Shown piece after piece: positions 40,824 through 52,804 of a stretch of 64,000 nucleotides of DNA. A model generated the notes under the pieces. The model searched no databases. It saw only the letters and a program-made list of their open reading frames with translations, and had not been told where the DNA came from. The position numbers were made by a program, and so were the translations under genes. Every line of letters starts with the position of its first letter. The stretch's first letter is position 1. The DNA is from Amycolatopsis umgeniensis. GTDB lineage: Bacteria > Actinomycetota > Actinomycetes > Mycobacteriales > Pseudonocardiaceae. The DNA is taken from positions 7,626,001-7,690,000 of the forward strand of contig NZ_JACHMX010000001.1 of assembly GCF_014205155.1 (NCBI RefSeq), written 5' to 3'.

Positions 40824-42055
40824 GAGCGCGACCGTAGCGGGATCGTGGTCACCAGGCGCCACAGCGGTTCCCCGTCGATGGCGGGCCCCGCGACGAGCTC
40901 GCCGCGCAGCGCCTCGACACGTTCGGTGAGCCCCGGCAATCCGTTGCCGCCGCGGCCGGAAACCGCCGCGTGTTCCATGAGCGGGTTCACGATCTCGATC
41001 CGCAGCGCGTCGGCGAGTACCGCCACCCGTACGGTCACCGGGCCGGGATGGGCGTGCCGCAACGCGTTCGTCAGTCCTTCTTGGACGATCCGGTACGCCT
41101 CCCGCGAAAGCGTCGCGGGCAGCTCCGCGGCGGGGCCGGTCAGCTCGTAGTCGATCACCGCTCCGCCGGATCGCGCCCGCTCGGCGAGCGTCGCGGCTTC
41201 GACGAGCCGTCGTTCGGGTTCGCGGGAAGACCGGTCGTCCCGCAGCAGGCCGAGCACGTGGTCGAGGTCTTCGAGTGCCGCCCGGGACGACTCCTCGATG
41301 GTGCCCAGCGCCTTGCGTACCAGTTGCGGTTCGGAATCGACCAGTTCGGCGGCCGCGGCGGCCTGGATGGTCGACGTCGTCAGCGTGTGGCCGATGGAGT
41401 CGTGCAGCTCGCGGGCCAGCCGGTTGCGCTGCTCGAAGTGGTTCGCCCGGACCTCGGCCGCGGCGACGCGTTCGGCGGCCGACGGCCCCAGCAGCGCGAC
41501 CGCGCAGTACTGGAAGAGCTTGGTGAAACCGGCGAGGACGTACGCGATGACGACGAGCGTGACCAGCGCGATCGGCAGCGTCCAGAGTCCGGCGGTACCG
41601 GCTTCGATCGTCACCCGCTCGCCGAAGAACTCGATGGGACTGCCGCCGCCTCCCGCCCACACGATGGCGAACACGAAGCCGATCATCAAGAAGCAACCGA
41701 GGCCGAACAGCACCCAGCCGAGCGTGGTGTGCACGATCAGCCAGGCCGCCGAGCGCCAGCGCTCCGCCCAGGCGACCTTCGACTGCGGCGGAGGAGAGGC
41801 GATCCGGGTGCCCAGCATCTGGTTGGCGAACCAGATGCTCACCCGCCGCATCGGTCCCGGGAGCCCGGCGAGCCCGGCCAGCAGGGCCATCGCGAGCATG
41901 CCGTAGACGATCTTCGCCTTCACGTCGCCAGGGATGAGGATCGCGGGGATGAGCGCGATCGGGAACGGGATCGCCGTCATCGCCATACCGAGAAGACCGA
42001 ACGGCACGCTGCGGTAGCTGCCGATCCGGACCAGTGTTCCGAGGGGGTTGACCAT
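40820..42055 (-). CDS. Sensor histidine kinase, HisKA_3 type
   Basis: This 411-residue kinase has five or so membrane helices in its first 185 residues and no large extracytoplasmic domain, so it probably senses a membrane-embedded signal. The dimerisation segment has the phosphorylated His218 in RLARELHDSIGH. The C-terminal ATPase domain contains VQEGLTNALRHAHPG and the glycine-rich GRGGNGLPGLTERV. It is the first gene of the pair with the NarL-type regulator. Such membrane-only sensors are often responsive to envelope-active antibiotics; that is a general inference. Confidence 0.92.
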   Translation of the reverse strand: MVNPLGTLVRIGSYRSVPFGLLGMAMTAIPFPIALIPAILIPGDVKAKIVYGMLAMALLAGLAGLPGPMRRVSIWFANQMLGTRIASPPPQSKVAWAERWRSAAWLIVHTTLGWVLFGLGCFLMIGFVFAIVWAGGGGSPIEFFGERVTIEAGTAGLWTLPIALVTLVVIAYVLAGFTKLFQYCAVALLGPSAAERVAAAEVRANHFEQRNRLARELHDSIGHTLTTSTIQAAAAAELVDSEPQLVRKALGTIEESSRAALEDLDHVLGLLRDDRSSREPERRLVEAATLAERARSGGAVIDYELTGPAAELPATLSREAYRIVQEGLTNALRHAHPGPVTVRVAVLADALRIEIVNPLMEHAAVSGRGGNGLPGLTERVEALRGELVAGPAIDGEPLWRLVTTIPLRSRS

Positions 42056-42172
42056 GACGGGAACGCTATTGGGTGCCGCGTGCGCGCACCTCCCACTGCG
42101 GTGCCATTTCCCGTCATCCTCAAGAGCGGGACGCCGGTCACAGCCGGTTAGCGGGCGTTAGCGGCGTCCTCC

Positions 42173-42178
42173 TACACT
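42173..42178 (+). promoter_or_regulatory. -10 hexamer, leaderless promoter of rpe
   Basis: TACACT lies exactly 7 nt before the GTG start of rpe and no ribosome site is present. Confidence 0.5.
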
Positions 42179-42185
42179 CGGGCGC

Positions 42186-42869
42186 GTGGCTCACCGACCT
42201 TTGATCGCACCCAGCATCCTCTCCGCGGACTTCGCCCGGCTCGGCGACGAGATCCGCGCCGTCGCGGGGGAGGGGGACACTCGCGCGGACTGGGTCCACG
42301 TCGACGTCATGGACGCGCACTTCGTGCCGAACCTGACCCTCGGCCTGCCCGTCGTGCAGTCGCTGATCAAGGCCACCGACGTCCCGATCGACTGCCACCT
42401 GATGATCGAGAACCCCGACAAGTGGGCCATCGGGTACGCCGAGGCGGGCGCCTACAACGTCACCGTGCACGTCGAGGCCGCGCACGACCCTGTCGCGCTC
42501 GCGAAGAACCTCCGCGCCGCCGGGGCGAAGGCAGGACTGTCGATCAAGCCGAACACGCCGATCGAGGACCACCTCGACACCCTCAAGCACTACGACACGC
42601 TGCTGGTGATGTCGGTCGAGCCGGGCTTCGGCGGCCAGTCGTTCATCGAGGGTGTCCTGGACAAGGTGCGCACCGCGCGGCGCCTGGTCGACACCGGCCA
42701 CCTCAAGCTGGTCGTCGAGATCGACGGCGGGATCAACGCCGACACCATCGAGCAGGCCGCCGAGGCCGGTGTGGACTGTTTCGTCGCCGGTTCCGCCGTC
42801 TACGGCGCCGAAGACCCTGGTAAGGCCGTCGCGGCGCTGCGCGAGCAGGCGGCCCGCGTCCGCGGCTGA
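42186..42869 (+). CDS. rpe: Ribulose-5-phosphate 3-epimerase
   Basis: This 227-residue TIM-barrel enzyme interconverts ribulose- and xylulose-5-phosphate in the pentose phosphate pathway. The signatures [25 protein letters not shown] (metal ligands), [17 protein letters not shown] and EIDGGIN are intact. The GTG start matches the protein start of relatives and lies 7 nt from TACACT. It precedes the riboflavin operon, for which ribulose-5-phosphate is a substrate. Confidence 0.96.
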   Translation: MAHRPLIAPSILSADFARLGDEIRAVAGEGDTRADWVHVDVMDAHFVPNLTLGLPVVQSLIKATDVPIDCHLMIENPDKWAIGYAEAGAYNVTVHVEAAHDPVALAKNLRAAGAKAGLSIKPNTPIEDHLDTLKHYDTLLVMSVEPGFGGQSFIEGVLDKVRTARRLVDTGHLKLVVEIDGGINADTIEQAAEAGVDCFVAGSAVYGAEDPGKAVAALREQAARVRG

Positions 42870-42936
42870 TCCCGGCTCTTGATCAGCCGTCGGGTCAGGA
42901 GAAGGAATCGGCCCCGATGGGTGTTGGATGGGGGGA

Positions 42937-42959
42937 GCACCGTTTTCCAGCGACGGTGC
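42937..42959 (+). other. Short hairpin in the ribE leader
   Basis: GCACCG and CGGTGC pair around an 11-nt loop, 22 bp before ribE. The region lacks the conserved elements of an FMN riboswitch. Confidence 0.4.
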
Positions 42960-42981
42960 GACCAGGAGGAGGGCAGCAGGA

Positions 42982-43601
42982 GTGTTCACCGGCATTGTCG
43001 AGGAACTCGGCGAGGTCACCGCGGTCGAGCAGGTCCCGAACGCCGCGCGGCTGACCGTACGGGGGCCGCTGGTGACCAGCGACGCCGGTCACGGCGACTC
43101 CATCGCGGTGAGTGGCGTGTGCCTCACCGTGGTCGCGGTGGCGGGCGGTGAGTTTACCGTCGATGTCGTGCACGAAACCCTGCAACGCTCCAGCCTCGCG
43201 AAGGTGAACGTCGGCGACGTCGTCAACCTGGAACGCGCGACGCCGGCGGGCGGCAGGCTCGGCGGGCACATCATGCAGGGCCACGTGGACGGAACCGGCG
43301 TCTTCCTCAAGCGGGACGAACAGGGGCTCACCTCGTTCGCCCTGCCGGGCAGACTGGCCAGGTATGTGGTCGAAAAGGGGTCGATCGCGGTCGACGGCAT
43401 CTCCCTCACGGTCGCCGCGGTGACCGACGAGGAGTTCTCCGTCGCCCTGATCCCGACCACTCTCGAACTCACCACCCTCGGCCGGAATCAGCCGGGTGAC
43501 CTGGTGAATCTCGAGGTCGACGTGGTCGCCAAGTACGTCGAGAAGCTGGCCATGCCGCACCTGCGCGAGCAGGGGGACAATGGCGGTACGGAGGAGCGGG
43601 C

Positions 43602-43605
<4 letters not shown>
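42982..43605 (+). CDS. ribE: Riboflavin synthase alpha chain
   Basis: This 207-residue enzyme dismutates two lumazine molecules to riboflavin. The two tandem lumazine-binding repeats are visible, each with a GxSL/GVCLTV type motif ([11 protein letters not shown] and [11 protein letters not shown]), preceded by [10 protein letters not shown] with GTG as start. [12 protein letters not shown] is also typical. AGGAGGAGG lies upstream of the start. The stop overlaps the ribBA GTG as GTGA. The ribD gene is not adjacent. Confidence 0.95.
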
Positions 43606-45897
<2,292 letters not shown>

Positions 45898-45915
45898 CGC
45901 CTTTTCTTTCTGCTG

Positions 45916-45968
45916 TCCGTGAAGGCCTCCTTCCCTACCCTCAAGGTAGGGAAGGAGGCCTTCACGGA
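45916..45968. repeat. Family-A intergenic palindrome, copy 4 (perfect)
   Basis: Two 24-nt arms are exact reverse complements around a CTCAA loop. It lies 18 bp after the PH-domain gene, between convergent genes. Confidence 0.9.
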
Positions 45969-46030
45969 TTTGAGCAGGCGAGGTGGCCGTGTGGTGGGTG
46001 TCTGGGTCGCTCCGCGTGCCGGTTTCGGGC

Positions 46031-46080
46031 GTTGCGAAAGCCACTTTCGCAACCTTCAACGTTGCGAAAGTGGCTTTCGC
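46031..46080. repeat. Family-B double hairpin, copy 1
   Basis: GTTGCGAAAG-CCA-CTTTCGCAAC and GCGAAAG-TGG-CTTTCGC are each palindromes, and they are also complementary to one another over 20 bp. The element can fold as two small hairpins or one long one. Confidence 0.85.
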
Positions 46081-46108
46081 GTCATCTCGGGGCTCCGCCG
46101 AGACCCAC

Positions 46109-46894
46109 TCACGATCCCAAATTCAGGTCCACCACGATGGGCGCGTGATCCGAGGGGCCCTTCCCCTTCCGCGCGTCACGGTCCACATAGGAATCCGTCA
46201 CCCCGCCCGCGATCCGGGCGTCGGCGTACACGAGGTCGATCCGCATTCCCTTGTTGTTCGGGAAGTTCCCGGCCCGGTAGTCCCAGTACGTGAACGGGTG
46301 GTCGTACTTCAACGGCCGCGGGAACACGTCGGACAACCCGAGGTCCCGCAGCGCCGCGAGCGCCTTCCGCTCCGGCTCCGTCACGTGCGTCGACTCGGCG
46401 AACACGCCGATGTCCCAGACGTCCGCGTCGGTCGGCGCGATGTTGAAGTCGCCGAGCACCGCGAACGGCAGTCCGCGCGCCTGCTCCTCGCGCACCGTCG
46501 CTTCCAGCGCCGAGAGCCAGGAGAGTTTGTAGTCGTAGTGCGGGTTCTCCAGCTCTCGCCCGTTGGGCACGTACACCGACCACAGCCGCACCCCGCCGCA
46601 GGTGGCGCCGATGGCGCGCGCGTCGGTCTTGTCTTCGAAGGTGGGCTCGCCGGTCAGCCCGCGCGTGACGTCCTCCAGCCCCACGCGGGACACGATGGCG
46701 ACGCCGTTCCAGCGTCCGATGCCGTACGCGGCGGTCTCGTAGCCCAGTTCCCGCACGGCGTCGACGGGGAAGGCGTCGGTGCCGCTCTTGAGTTCCTGCA
46801 GGCACAGCACGTCCGGCTGCACCGTGCCGAGCCACTCCAGCACCCTCGGCAGCCGGGGCCCGATCGAGTTCACGTTCCAGGTCGCGATCCGCAT
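46109..46894 (-). CDS. xthA: Exodeoxyribonuclease III / AP endonuclease
   Basis: This 261-residue DNA repair nuclease cuts at abasic sites. It starts MRIATWNVNS and contains the catalytic LQELK glutamate, YVPNGRE, GDFNIAP, and the final SDHAPI histidine motif, all standard for the exonuclease III family. The chosen ATG matches the conserved start; an upstream in-frame ATG would add eight unconserved residues. It converges on the riboflavin operon, with a family-A and a family-B repeat in the gap. Confidence 0.94.
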   Translation of the reverse strand: MRIATWNVNSIGPRLPRVLEWLGTVQPDVLCLQELKSGTDAFPVDAVRELGYETAAYGIGRWNGVAIVSRVGLEDVTRGLTGEPTFEDKTDARAIGATCGGVRLWSVYVPNGRELENPHYDYKLSWLSALEATVREEQARGLPFAVLGDFNIAPTDADVWDIGVFAESTHVTEPERKALAALRDLGLSDVFPRPLKYDHPFTYWDYRAGNFPNNKGMRIDLVYADARIAGGVTDSYVDRDARKGKGPSDHAPIVVDLNLGS

Positions 46895-46936
46895 GCCCGC
46901 GAGCGTCCCACACCCCACCGACAGGCTGACGCGAAA

Positions 46937-46973
46937 GGGCCCCTCCGAGACGGGTCGCGTCTCGGAGGGGCCC
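46937..46973 (-). terminator. 16-bp hairpin after the S1 protease gene
   Basis: GGGCCCCTCCGAGACG and its exact complement flank a GGTCG loop, 16 bp after the protease stop on the minus strand and before the xthA start. Confidence 0.8.
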
Positions 46974-46988
46974 CACCGGGGTGTGAGG

Positions 46989-47723
46989 TCAGACCCCGGC
47001 GGTCGTGCGGATCCAGGAGCGGGCCGAAGCGACGCTGCCGTAGTTGTTGGTGCCGCGGGTGTTCGAGCCGCTCTGGTTCTGCACGGTCGAAGCGACGCCG
47101 ACCTGGACGCCGTTGGAGACCTGGGGGCCGCCCGAGTCGCCCTTCCACGCCGAACCGTTGATGCCGACGCTCTGGATGGCCGGGCCGCCGTAGGCGTCGG
47201 ACGAGCTGCCGCTGACGCGGACGTTGGCCACCTTCAGCGCCGAGGCGGGCGGGCCGGTCGGGGTCTCACGGCCCCAGCCGTACAGCTGGTTCGTGCTGCC
47301 GACCGACGGGTTCGAGCTGGCCAGGGTGATCGGCGTGACACCGGCGTCCGAGGCCAGGTGCAGCAGCGAGATGTCGGAACCCGCGGGCGAGGACACCTTG
47401 CGGTCGACGGCGATCACGCGGCCGCCCTGCAGGGCGTTGCTGCCGACGCGGACGCGCATGCCGCTGCCGTCGGAGTCGAGGCAGTGCTTGGCGGTCAGCA
47501 CCCAGCGCTGGGCGATGACGCTGCCGGAGCAGTTGAACCCGTCCCACTGACGGCCCGGGGTGTTGACGTAGACCTGGGCGCCCCAGCTCACGGTGGGGGC
47601 GGTGCCGCCGCCCACGATGTTGGGCTGGACACCGGTCGGGGTGCCCGCGGAGGCGACGCCGGCGGTCATGGTGAGGGCTGCGGCGGCGAGTGTGGCGGCG
47701 CCCAGCGTACGAAGACGGCTCAC
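46989..47723 (-). CDS. Secreted trypsin-like serine protease (S1 family)
   Basis: This 244-residue exported protease has a signal peptide (to about residue 27, ASA-GTP) and a catalytic chain beginning near PNIVGGG. The triad is complete: His in LTAKHCL, Asp in GSDISLL and Ser in GDSGGP. Several cysteines suggest disulfides. The GTG start was chosen because AAAGGA lies 10 nt upstream and the signal peptide then begins VSRLRTLG. A residue before the GDSGG motif is needed to judge specificity and is not assigned here. A strong terminator follows. Confidence 0.92.
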   Translation of the reverse strand: MSRLRTLGAATLAAAALTMTAGVASAGTPTGVQPNIVGGGTAPTVSWGAQVYVNTPGRQWDGFNCSGSVIAQRWVLTAKHCLDSDGSGMRVRVGSNALQGGRVIAVDRKVSSPAGSDISLLHLASDAGVTPITLASSNPSVGSTNQLYGWGRETPTGPPASALKVANVRVSGSSSDAYGGPAIQSVGINGSAWKGDSGGPQVSNGVQVGVASTVQNQSGSNTRGTNNYGSVASARSWIRTTAGV

Positions 47724-47796
47724 GGTGCAGGAGTCCTTTCGAGCGTCATCTGACGAAGAACCAAGTGAAGTGGAACTGGGACGGAAAGTAATCACC

Positions 47797-47859
47797 TGGT
47801 TCACCCGCTAGGAACCAACGAACGTCGGGTCCGGCCGAATACCCGACTTAGGTCGGTAT
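47797..47859. promoter_or_regulatory. Two imperfect palindromes between protease gene and uvrC
   Basis: TGGTTC and GAACCA form an inverted repeat with a 9-nt spacer (47797-47817). ATACCCGAC-TTAG-GTCGGTAT (47839-47859) is a palindrome with one bulged base. Either could be a regulator site for the protease gene or for uvrC. No known consensus was matched. Confidence 0.3.
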
Positions 47860-47959
47860 GTGTAGTGAAAGACTTACCGGATCGTGGGAATGGCCACTCG
47901 AAGGGTTGACCGGACCCTGTCTAAGGACGGGGGCCCGTAAGACTGTCGGTGCTGCCCCA

Positions 47960-47965
47960 TAGGCT
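47960..47965 (+). promoter_or_regulatory. -10 hexamer, leaderless promoter of uvrC
   Basis: TAGGCT lies exactly 7 nt before the GTG start and no ribosome site is present. Confidence 0.5.
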
Positions 47966-47972
47966 TGACGGC

Positions 47973-49925
47973 GTGGCTGACCCGACCACCTACCGTCCCT
48001 CGCCGGGGAGCATCCCGGACGCCCCTGGCGTGTACAAATTTCGTGACGCCACGAAGAGGGTCGTCTACGTCGGCAAGGCGAAAAGCCTCCGCAGCAGGCT
48101 GAACTCCTACTTCGCCGACATCACGGGCTTGCACCCGCGCACACGCCAGATGGTGACGACGGCGGCGAGCGTCGAGTGGACCGTCGTCGGCACCGAGGTC
48201 GAGGCGCTCCAGCTCGAGTACAACTGGATCAAGGAGTTCGACCCGCGGTTCAACGTCCGCTATCGCGACGACAAGAGCTATCCGATGCTCGCCGTCACGA
48301 TGAACGAGGAGTACCCGCGCCTGCACGTCTATCGCGGCGCGCGCAAGAAGGGCGTGCGGTACTTCGGGCCGTACGCGCACGCCTGGGCCATCCGCGAAAC
48401 GCTCGATCTGCTGCTCCGGGTCTTCCCGGCGCGCACTTGTTCGGCGGGCGTCTTCAAGCGGCACGGCCAGATCGGCAGGCCCTGCCTGCTCGGCTACATC
48501 GGCAAATGCTCCGCGCCCTGCGTCGGCAAGGTTTCCGCCGACGAGCACCGCGGCATCGTCGAGGACTTCTGCGACTTCCTAGCTGGCCGCACCGACGCGC
48601 TGATCCGCCGCCTGGAACAGGAAATGGCGGCCGCGTCCGAAGAGCTGGAGTTCGAGCGCGCCGCCCGGCTGCGTGACGATCTCGGCGCGCTCCGGCGGGC
48701 GATGGAAAAGCAGGCGGTGGTGCTCGGCGACGGTACGGACGCCGACGTCGTCGCTTTCGCCCACGACGAACTCGAGGCCGCGGTCCAGGTCTTCCACGTG
48801 CGCGGCGGCCGGGTCCGCGGTCAGCGCGGCTGGGTGATCGACAAGGCCGAGGAGATGGACGTCAAGGACCTCGTCGACCACTTCCTCACGCAGTTCTACG
48901 GCGAAGAAGCCGAACGCGCGGACGACCCCGACCTCGGGTCGCCGGTGCCGCGTGAGGTGCTCGTCCCCGAGCTGCCCGCGGACGCGGAAGCGGTCGGCGA
49001 ATGGCTTTCCGGGCTGCGCGGTTCGAGGGTGAGCCTGCGGGTGCCGCAGCGCGGTGACAAACGCGCGCTCGCGGAGACGGTCACGCGCAACGCGGGCGAG
49101 GCGTTCACCCAGCACAAACTGCGCCGGGCCGGCGACCTCACCGCGCGTTCGGCCGCGCTCGCGGAACTGCAGGACTACCTGGCCCTGGAAACCGCGCCGC
49201 TGCGCATCGAATGCGTCGACATCAGCCACATCCAGGGCAGCGATGTGGTCGCGTCGCTCGTGGTGTTCGAGGACGGGATCCCACGCAAGTCCGAGTATCG
49301 GCGCTTCGCGCTTCGCGAGGCCGCGGAGGAAGGCGACGTCGCGTCGATCGCCGAGGTCGCCCGCCGCCGTTTTTCCCGTTATCTCAAGGAAAACGCCGAA
49401 GAGGTCGATCCGGACCGGCCGGGCATCGACCCGGAGACCGGCAAGCCGCGCAAGTTCGCCTACGCGCCGAACCTGCTCGTCGTCGACGGCGCGGGCCCGC
49501 AGGCCACCGCGGCCGCGGACGTCCTCTCCGAATTGGGCGTCACCGACGTCGCCGTGGTCGGCCTGGCGAAGCGGCTGGAGGAGGTGTGGCTGCCGGGTGA
49601 TCCCGATCCGGTGATCCTGCCGCGCACCTCGGACGCGCTGTACCTGCTGCAGCGGCTGCGCGACGAGGCACACCGTTTCGCCATCCGATACCACCGGGAG
49701 AAGCGGTCCAAGCGGATGCAGGTGTCCGCATTGGACGGTGTGCCGGGGCTGGGGCAAGCTCGTCGTACCGCGCTGATCAAGCATTTCGGCTCGGTGAAGA
49801 AACTCCGCGAAGCAAGACTCGAGGAGATCGAGGCGGTGCCCGGCTTCGGCAGGCGCACCGCGGAAGCGGTCGTCGCGGCGCTCGCAGGGGAGACGGCCGC
49901 GACGGCGGGGGAGTCCAGTACGTGA
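47973..49925 (+). CDS. uvrC: UvrABC system protein C
   Basis: This 650-residue endonuclease makes both incisions in nucleotide excision repair. The N-terminal GIY-YIG domain ([22 protein letters not shown]), the UVR coiled region for UvrB contact (about 205-240), the RNase H-like domain ([23 protein letters not shown]) and the C-terminal tandem helix-hairpin-helix ([22 protein letters not shown]) are all present. The GTG start lies 7 nt from TAGGCT. It overlaps rapZ by 4 bp in the conserved uvrC-rapZ-yvcK-whiA cluster. Confidence 0.96.
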   Translation: MADPTTYRPSPGSIPDAPGVYKFRDATKRVVYVGKAKSLRSRLNSYFADITGLHPRTRQMVTTAASVEWTVVGTEVEALQLEYNWIKEFDPRFNVRYRDDKSYPMLAVTMNEEYPRLHVYRGARKKGVRYFGPYAHAWAIRETLDLLLRVFPARTCSAGVFKRHGQIGRPCLLGYIGKCSAPCVGKVSADEHRGIVEDFCDFLAGRTDALIRRLEQEMAAASEELEFERAARLRDDLGALRRAMEKQAVVLGDGTDADVVAFAHDELEAAVQVFHVRGGRVRGQRGWVIDKAEEMDVKDLVDHFLTQFYGEEAERADDPDLGSPVPREVLVPELPADAEAVGEWLSGLRGSRVSLRVPQRGDKRALAETVTRNAGEAFTQHKLRRAGDLTARSAALAELQDYLALETAPLRIECVDISHIQGSDVVASLVVFEDGIPRKSEYRRFALREAAEEGDVASIAEVARRRFSRYLKENAEEVDPDRPGIDPETGKPRKFAYAPNLLVVDGAGPQATAAADVLSELGVTDVAVVGLAKRLEEVWLPGDPDPVILPRTSDALYLLQRLRDEAHRFAIRYHREKRSKRMQVSALDGVPGLGQARRTALIKHFGSVKKLREARLEEIEAVPGFGRRTAEAVVAALAGETAATAGESST

Positions 49926-50833
49926 TCGGGGAAGGGACCATCGTGAGTGCGCAAGAAGAAGGCCGCGGTTCGGGGATGGAGGTCGCGGTCGTTTCGGGAC
50001 TGTCCGGAGCGGGCCGCAGTACCGCCGCGAAATGCCTGGAGGACCTGGGCTGGTTCGTGGTGGACAACCTGCCGCCCGAGCTGATCGCCACCATGGTCGA
50101 GCTCGGCGCGCAGGCGCGGGGCGCGATCACCAAGGTCGCCGTGGTGATGGACGTGCGCTCGCGCGCGTTCACCGACGACCTGGCGTCGGTCATCAAGGAT
50201 CTCGACGCCCGCGGCTACAAGCCGCGCGTGCTGTTCCTGCAGGCCACCGACGCGGTGCTGGTGCGCCGGTTCGAGGCCGTCCGCCGCGGGCACCCGATGC
50301 AGGGTGACGGCAGGCTCGCCGACGGCATCACCGCCGAGCGCACGCTGCTGGAGCCGCTGCGCGAAGAGGCCGACCTCGTGCTCGACACTTCGTCGCTTTC
50401 GGTGCACGACCTGCGCGCCAAGATCGAGGACGCCTTCGGTTCCGAGGCCAGCACGCAGACTCGCGTCACCGTGCTGTCCTTCGGCTACAAGTACGGCCTG
50501 CCGATGGACGCGGATCTGGTGATGGACGTCCGGTTCCTGCCGAACCCGTTCTGGATCCCGGAACTGCGCGACCACACCGGTCTCGAGGGCGAAGTCCGCA
50601 ACTACGTGCTCAGCCAGGAAGGCGCGGACGAGTTCCTCGACCGCTACCACCAGCTGCTGCGTCTGATCGGCGCGGGCTACAAACGCGAGGGCAAGCGGTA
50701 CCTGACGCTGGCGGTCGGCTGCACCGGCGGGAAGCACCGCAGCGTCGCGATCTCCGAGGAGCTCGCCCAGCGTCTGTCCAATGAGGACGGTATGGCCGTG
50801 AAGGTGGTGCACCGCGACCTTGGCCGCGAGTGA
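49922..50833 (+). CDS. rapZ: RapZ family nucleotide-binding protein
   Basis: This 303-residue P-loop protein belongs to the YvcJ/RapZ family, which in E. coli acts as adapter for RNase E and senses glucosamine-6-phosphate. The Walker A motif GLSGAGRST is near residue 25, with [11 protein letters not shown] following, and the C-terminal CTGGKHRSV motif is intact. In actinobacteria its role is less clear. It overlaps uvrC by 4 bp and yvcK by 14 bp. Glucosamine-6-phosphate is also the predicted ligand of the DasR-like protein in this window. Confidence 0.93.
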   Translation: MIGEGTIVSAQEEGRGSGMEVAVVSGLSGAGRSTAAKCLEDLGWFVVDNLPPELIATMVELGAQARGAITKVAVVMDVRSRAFTDDLASVIKDLDARGYKPRVLFLQATDAVLVRRFEAVRRGHPMQGDGRLADGITAERTLLEPLREEADLVLDTSSLSVHDLRAKIEDAFGSEASTQTRVTVLSFGYKYGLPMDADLVMDVRFLPNPFWIPELRDHTGLEGEVRNYVLSQEGADEFLDRYHQLLRLIGAGYKREGKRYLTLAVGCTGGKHRSVAISEELAQRLSNEDGMAVKVVHRDLGRE

Positions 50834-51821
50834 GCTGCGCGCCGTCGCGCTGGGTGGCGGGCACGGCCTGCACGCCACCCTCACCGCGCTGCGCCGGGTG
50901 ACCTCGCAGGTCACCGCCGTGGTCACCGTCGCGGACGACGGGGGCTCGTCCGGCAGGCTGCGCCGCGAACTCGGGCTGCTGCCGCCGGGAGACCTGCGGC
51001 AGGCCTTCGCCGCGTTCGCCGCCGAAGACGGCGGAACCCTGTGGGCGGAGGTGTTCCAGCACCGGTTCGGCGGTGACGGCGCGCTCGCCGGGCACGCGGT
51101 CGGGAACCTGTTGCTGGCCGGGTTGTTCGAGGTGCTCGGGGATCCGGTCGCCGCGCTCGACGAGGCGAGCAGGCTCATGGGCATCTCCGGCCGCGTCCTG
51201 CCGATGTCACCCGAACCGTTGGAAATCCAAGGCGAGGTCTCGGGTCTCGACGCCGAGAACCCCGAGGCGCTCCGGCGGATCCGCGGTCAGGTGGCGGTGG
51301 CGACGACGCCGGGACAGGTGCACCGGATCAGCCTGCACCCGACAGGACAGGCCGACAGGCCGCCGCGCGGATGCCCCGAGGCGATCGAAGCCGTGCTCGG
51401 CGCGGACGTGGTCTTCCTCGGCCCGGGGTCGTGGTTCACCAGTGTGCTGCCGCATCTGCTGGTGCCGGATCTGCACGACGCGCTGCTCCGGACGGACGCC
51501 ACGAAGGTGGTCATCCTCAATCTGATCCCCCAACCGGGGGAGACGGCGGGATTCTCTCCGGAGAAGCATTTGGACGTACTCTTCGAACACGCCCCGGAAT
51601 TGAGGGTGGACGCGGTCGTCGCGGACCGGGACTCGGTGCCCTCACCAGCCCGGTTGCGAGAGGCCGCCGGGAAACTCGGGGCGCGGGCGTTGCTGGGGGC
51701 GGTGGCTGACCCGGTCGTGACGGGGCGGCATGATCCTGATGCGCTCGCGAGCTGTATGCGAGACGCTCTCGGTCTCACCGGGGGAGGAGCTGAAGGTATG
51801 GAGGGGCAGCGATGGCGATGA
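50820..51821 (+). CDS. yvcK: YvcK/CuvA gluconeogenesis and cell-shape factor
   Basis: This 333-residue protein belongs to the CofD-like YvcK family, which binds UDP-sugars and is needed for normal cell wall growth on gluconeogenic carbon in Bacillus and mycobacteria. It shows [30 protein letters not shown] and [15 protein letters not shown], typical of the family. The TTG start is inside the rapZ end; no other in-frame start precedes the conserved region. The stop overlaps whiA. Confidence 0.93.
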   Translation: MAASELRAVALGGGHGLHATLTALRRVTSQVTAVVTVADDGGSSGRLRRELGLLPPGDLRQAFAAFAAEDGGTLWAEVFQHRFGGDGALAGHAVGNLLLAGLFEVLGDPVAALDEASRLMGISGRVLPMSPEPLEIQGEVSGLDAENPEALRRIRGQVAVATTPGQVHRISLHPTGQADRPPRGCPEAIEAVLGADVVFLGPGSWFTSVLPHLLVPDLHDALLRTDATKVVILNLIPQPGETAGFSPEKHLDVLFEHAPELRVDAVVADRDSVPSPARLREAAGKLGARALLGAVADPVVTGRHDPDALASCMRDALGLTGGGAEGMEGQRWR

Positions 51822-52801
51822 CCGCCGCCGTGAAGGACGAGCTGAGCCGGCTTGAGATCACCAAGATCGGCCCGCGCCGCGCGGAGGTCGCGTCGATGCT
51901 GCGATTCGCGGGCGGGCTGCACATCGTGGCCGGCCGCGTCGTGGTGGAGGCCGAACTCGACACCGGTTCGGTGGCGAGGCGGCTGCGCAAGGAGATCCAC
52001 GAACTGTACGGACACCAGTCCGACGTCCACGTCATCTCCTCCAGCGGGTTGCGCAAGGGCACGCGGTACGTCGTCCGGGTGGTCAAGGACGGTGAGGGCC
52101 TCGCCCGGCAGACCGGCCTGATCGACCAGCGCGGCCGCCCGGTGCGCGGGCTGCCCGCCGCCGTCGTGTCCGGCGGCGTCGCCGACGCGGAAGCCGCCTG
52201 GCGAGGCGCGTTCCTGGCGCACGGTTCGCTCACCGAACCCGGCCGCTCGTCGTCACTCGAAGTCACCTGCCCCGGCCCCGAGGCCGCGCTGGCGCTCGTC
52301 GGCGCCGCCCGGCGGATGGGCATCCAAGCCAAATCGCGCGAAGTCCGCGGCGCGGACCGCGTCGTCGTGCGCGACGGTGACGCCATCGGCGCCCTGCTGA
52401 CCCGCCTCGGCGCCCACACGAGCGTGCTCGCGTGGGAAGAGCGACGGATGCGCCGCGAGGTGCGTGCCACCGCGAACCGGCTCGCGAACTTCGACGACGC
52501 CAACCTGCGGCGCTCGGCCCGCGCGGCCGTCGCGGCGGCGGCCAGGGTCGAGCGGGCACTGGACATCCTCGGCGAGTCCGCCCCGGATCACCTGCTCGCC
52601 GCGGGCAAACTGCGGCTGTCGAACCGGCAGGCCTCGCTCGAAGAACTGGGCCAGCTGTCCGACCCGCAGATGACCAAGGACGCCGTCGCAGGCCGGATCC
52701 GCCGCCTGCTGGCGATGGCCGACAAGAAGGCGAAGGAACAGGGCATCCCGGACACCGAATCCGCCGTGACCCCGGACATGCTGGAAGAAGACGAAGCCTG
52801 A
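51812..52801 (+). CDS. whiA: Sporulation regulator WhiA
   Basis: WhiA activates sporulation-septation genes together with WhiB in Streptomyces and is conserved across Gram-positive bacteria. The 329-residue protein has a LAGLIDADG-homing-endonuclease-like N-terminal domain (about 1-200, catalytically inactive in this family) and a C-terminal helix-turn-helix (about 240-325, [22 protein letters not shown]). GAGGGG lies 5 nt before the ATG; a second ATG follows two codons later. It is the last gene of the conserved cluster and is followed by family-C and family-B repeats. Confidence 0.96.
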   Translation: MAMTAAVKDELSRLEITKIGPRRAEVASMLRFAGGLHIVAGRVVVEAELDTGSVARRLRKEIHELYGHQSDVHVISSSGLRKGTRYVVRVVKDGEGLARQTGLIDQRGRPVRGLPAAVVSGGVADAEAAWRGAFLAHGSLTEPGRSSSLEVTCPGPEAALALVGAARRMGIQAKSREVRGADRVVVRDGDAIGALLTRLGAHTSVLAWEERRMRREVRATANRLANFDDANLRRSARAAVAAAARVERALDILGESAPDHLLAAGKLRLSNRQASLEELGQLSDPQMTKDAVAGRIRRLLAMADKKAKEQGIPDTESAVTPDMLEEDEA

Positions 52802-52804
52802 CGT

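Noticed and set aside
42870..42981. FMN riboswitch upstream of ribE
   Set aside because: The 112-bp gap lacks the conserved AGGGGC and GGTGAAATTCC-like elements and has only a 6-bp hairpin.
45916..45968. Small protein frames reading VKASFPTLKVGKEAFTD across the family-A palindromes
   Set aside because: The same peptide arises from each palindrome because the DNA repeats; there are no ribosome sites and the base changes preserve pairing, not codons.
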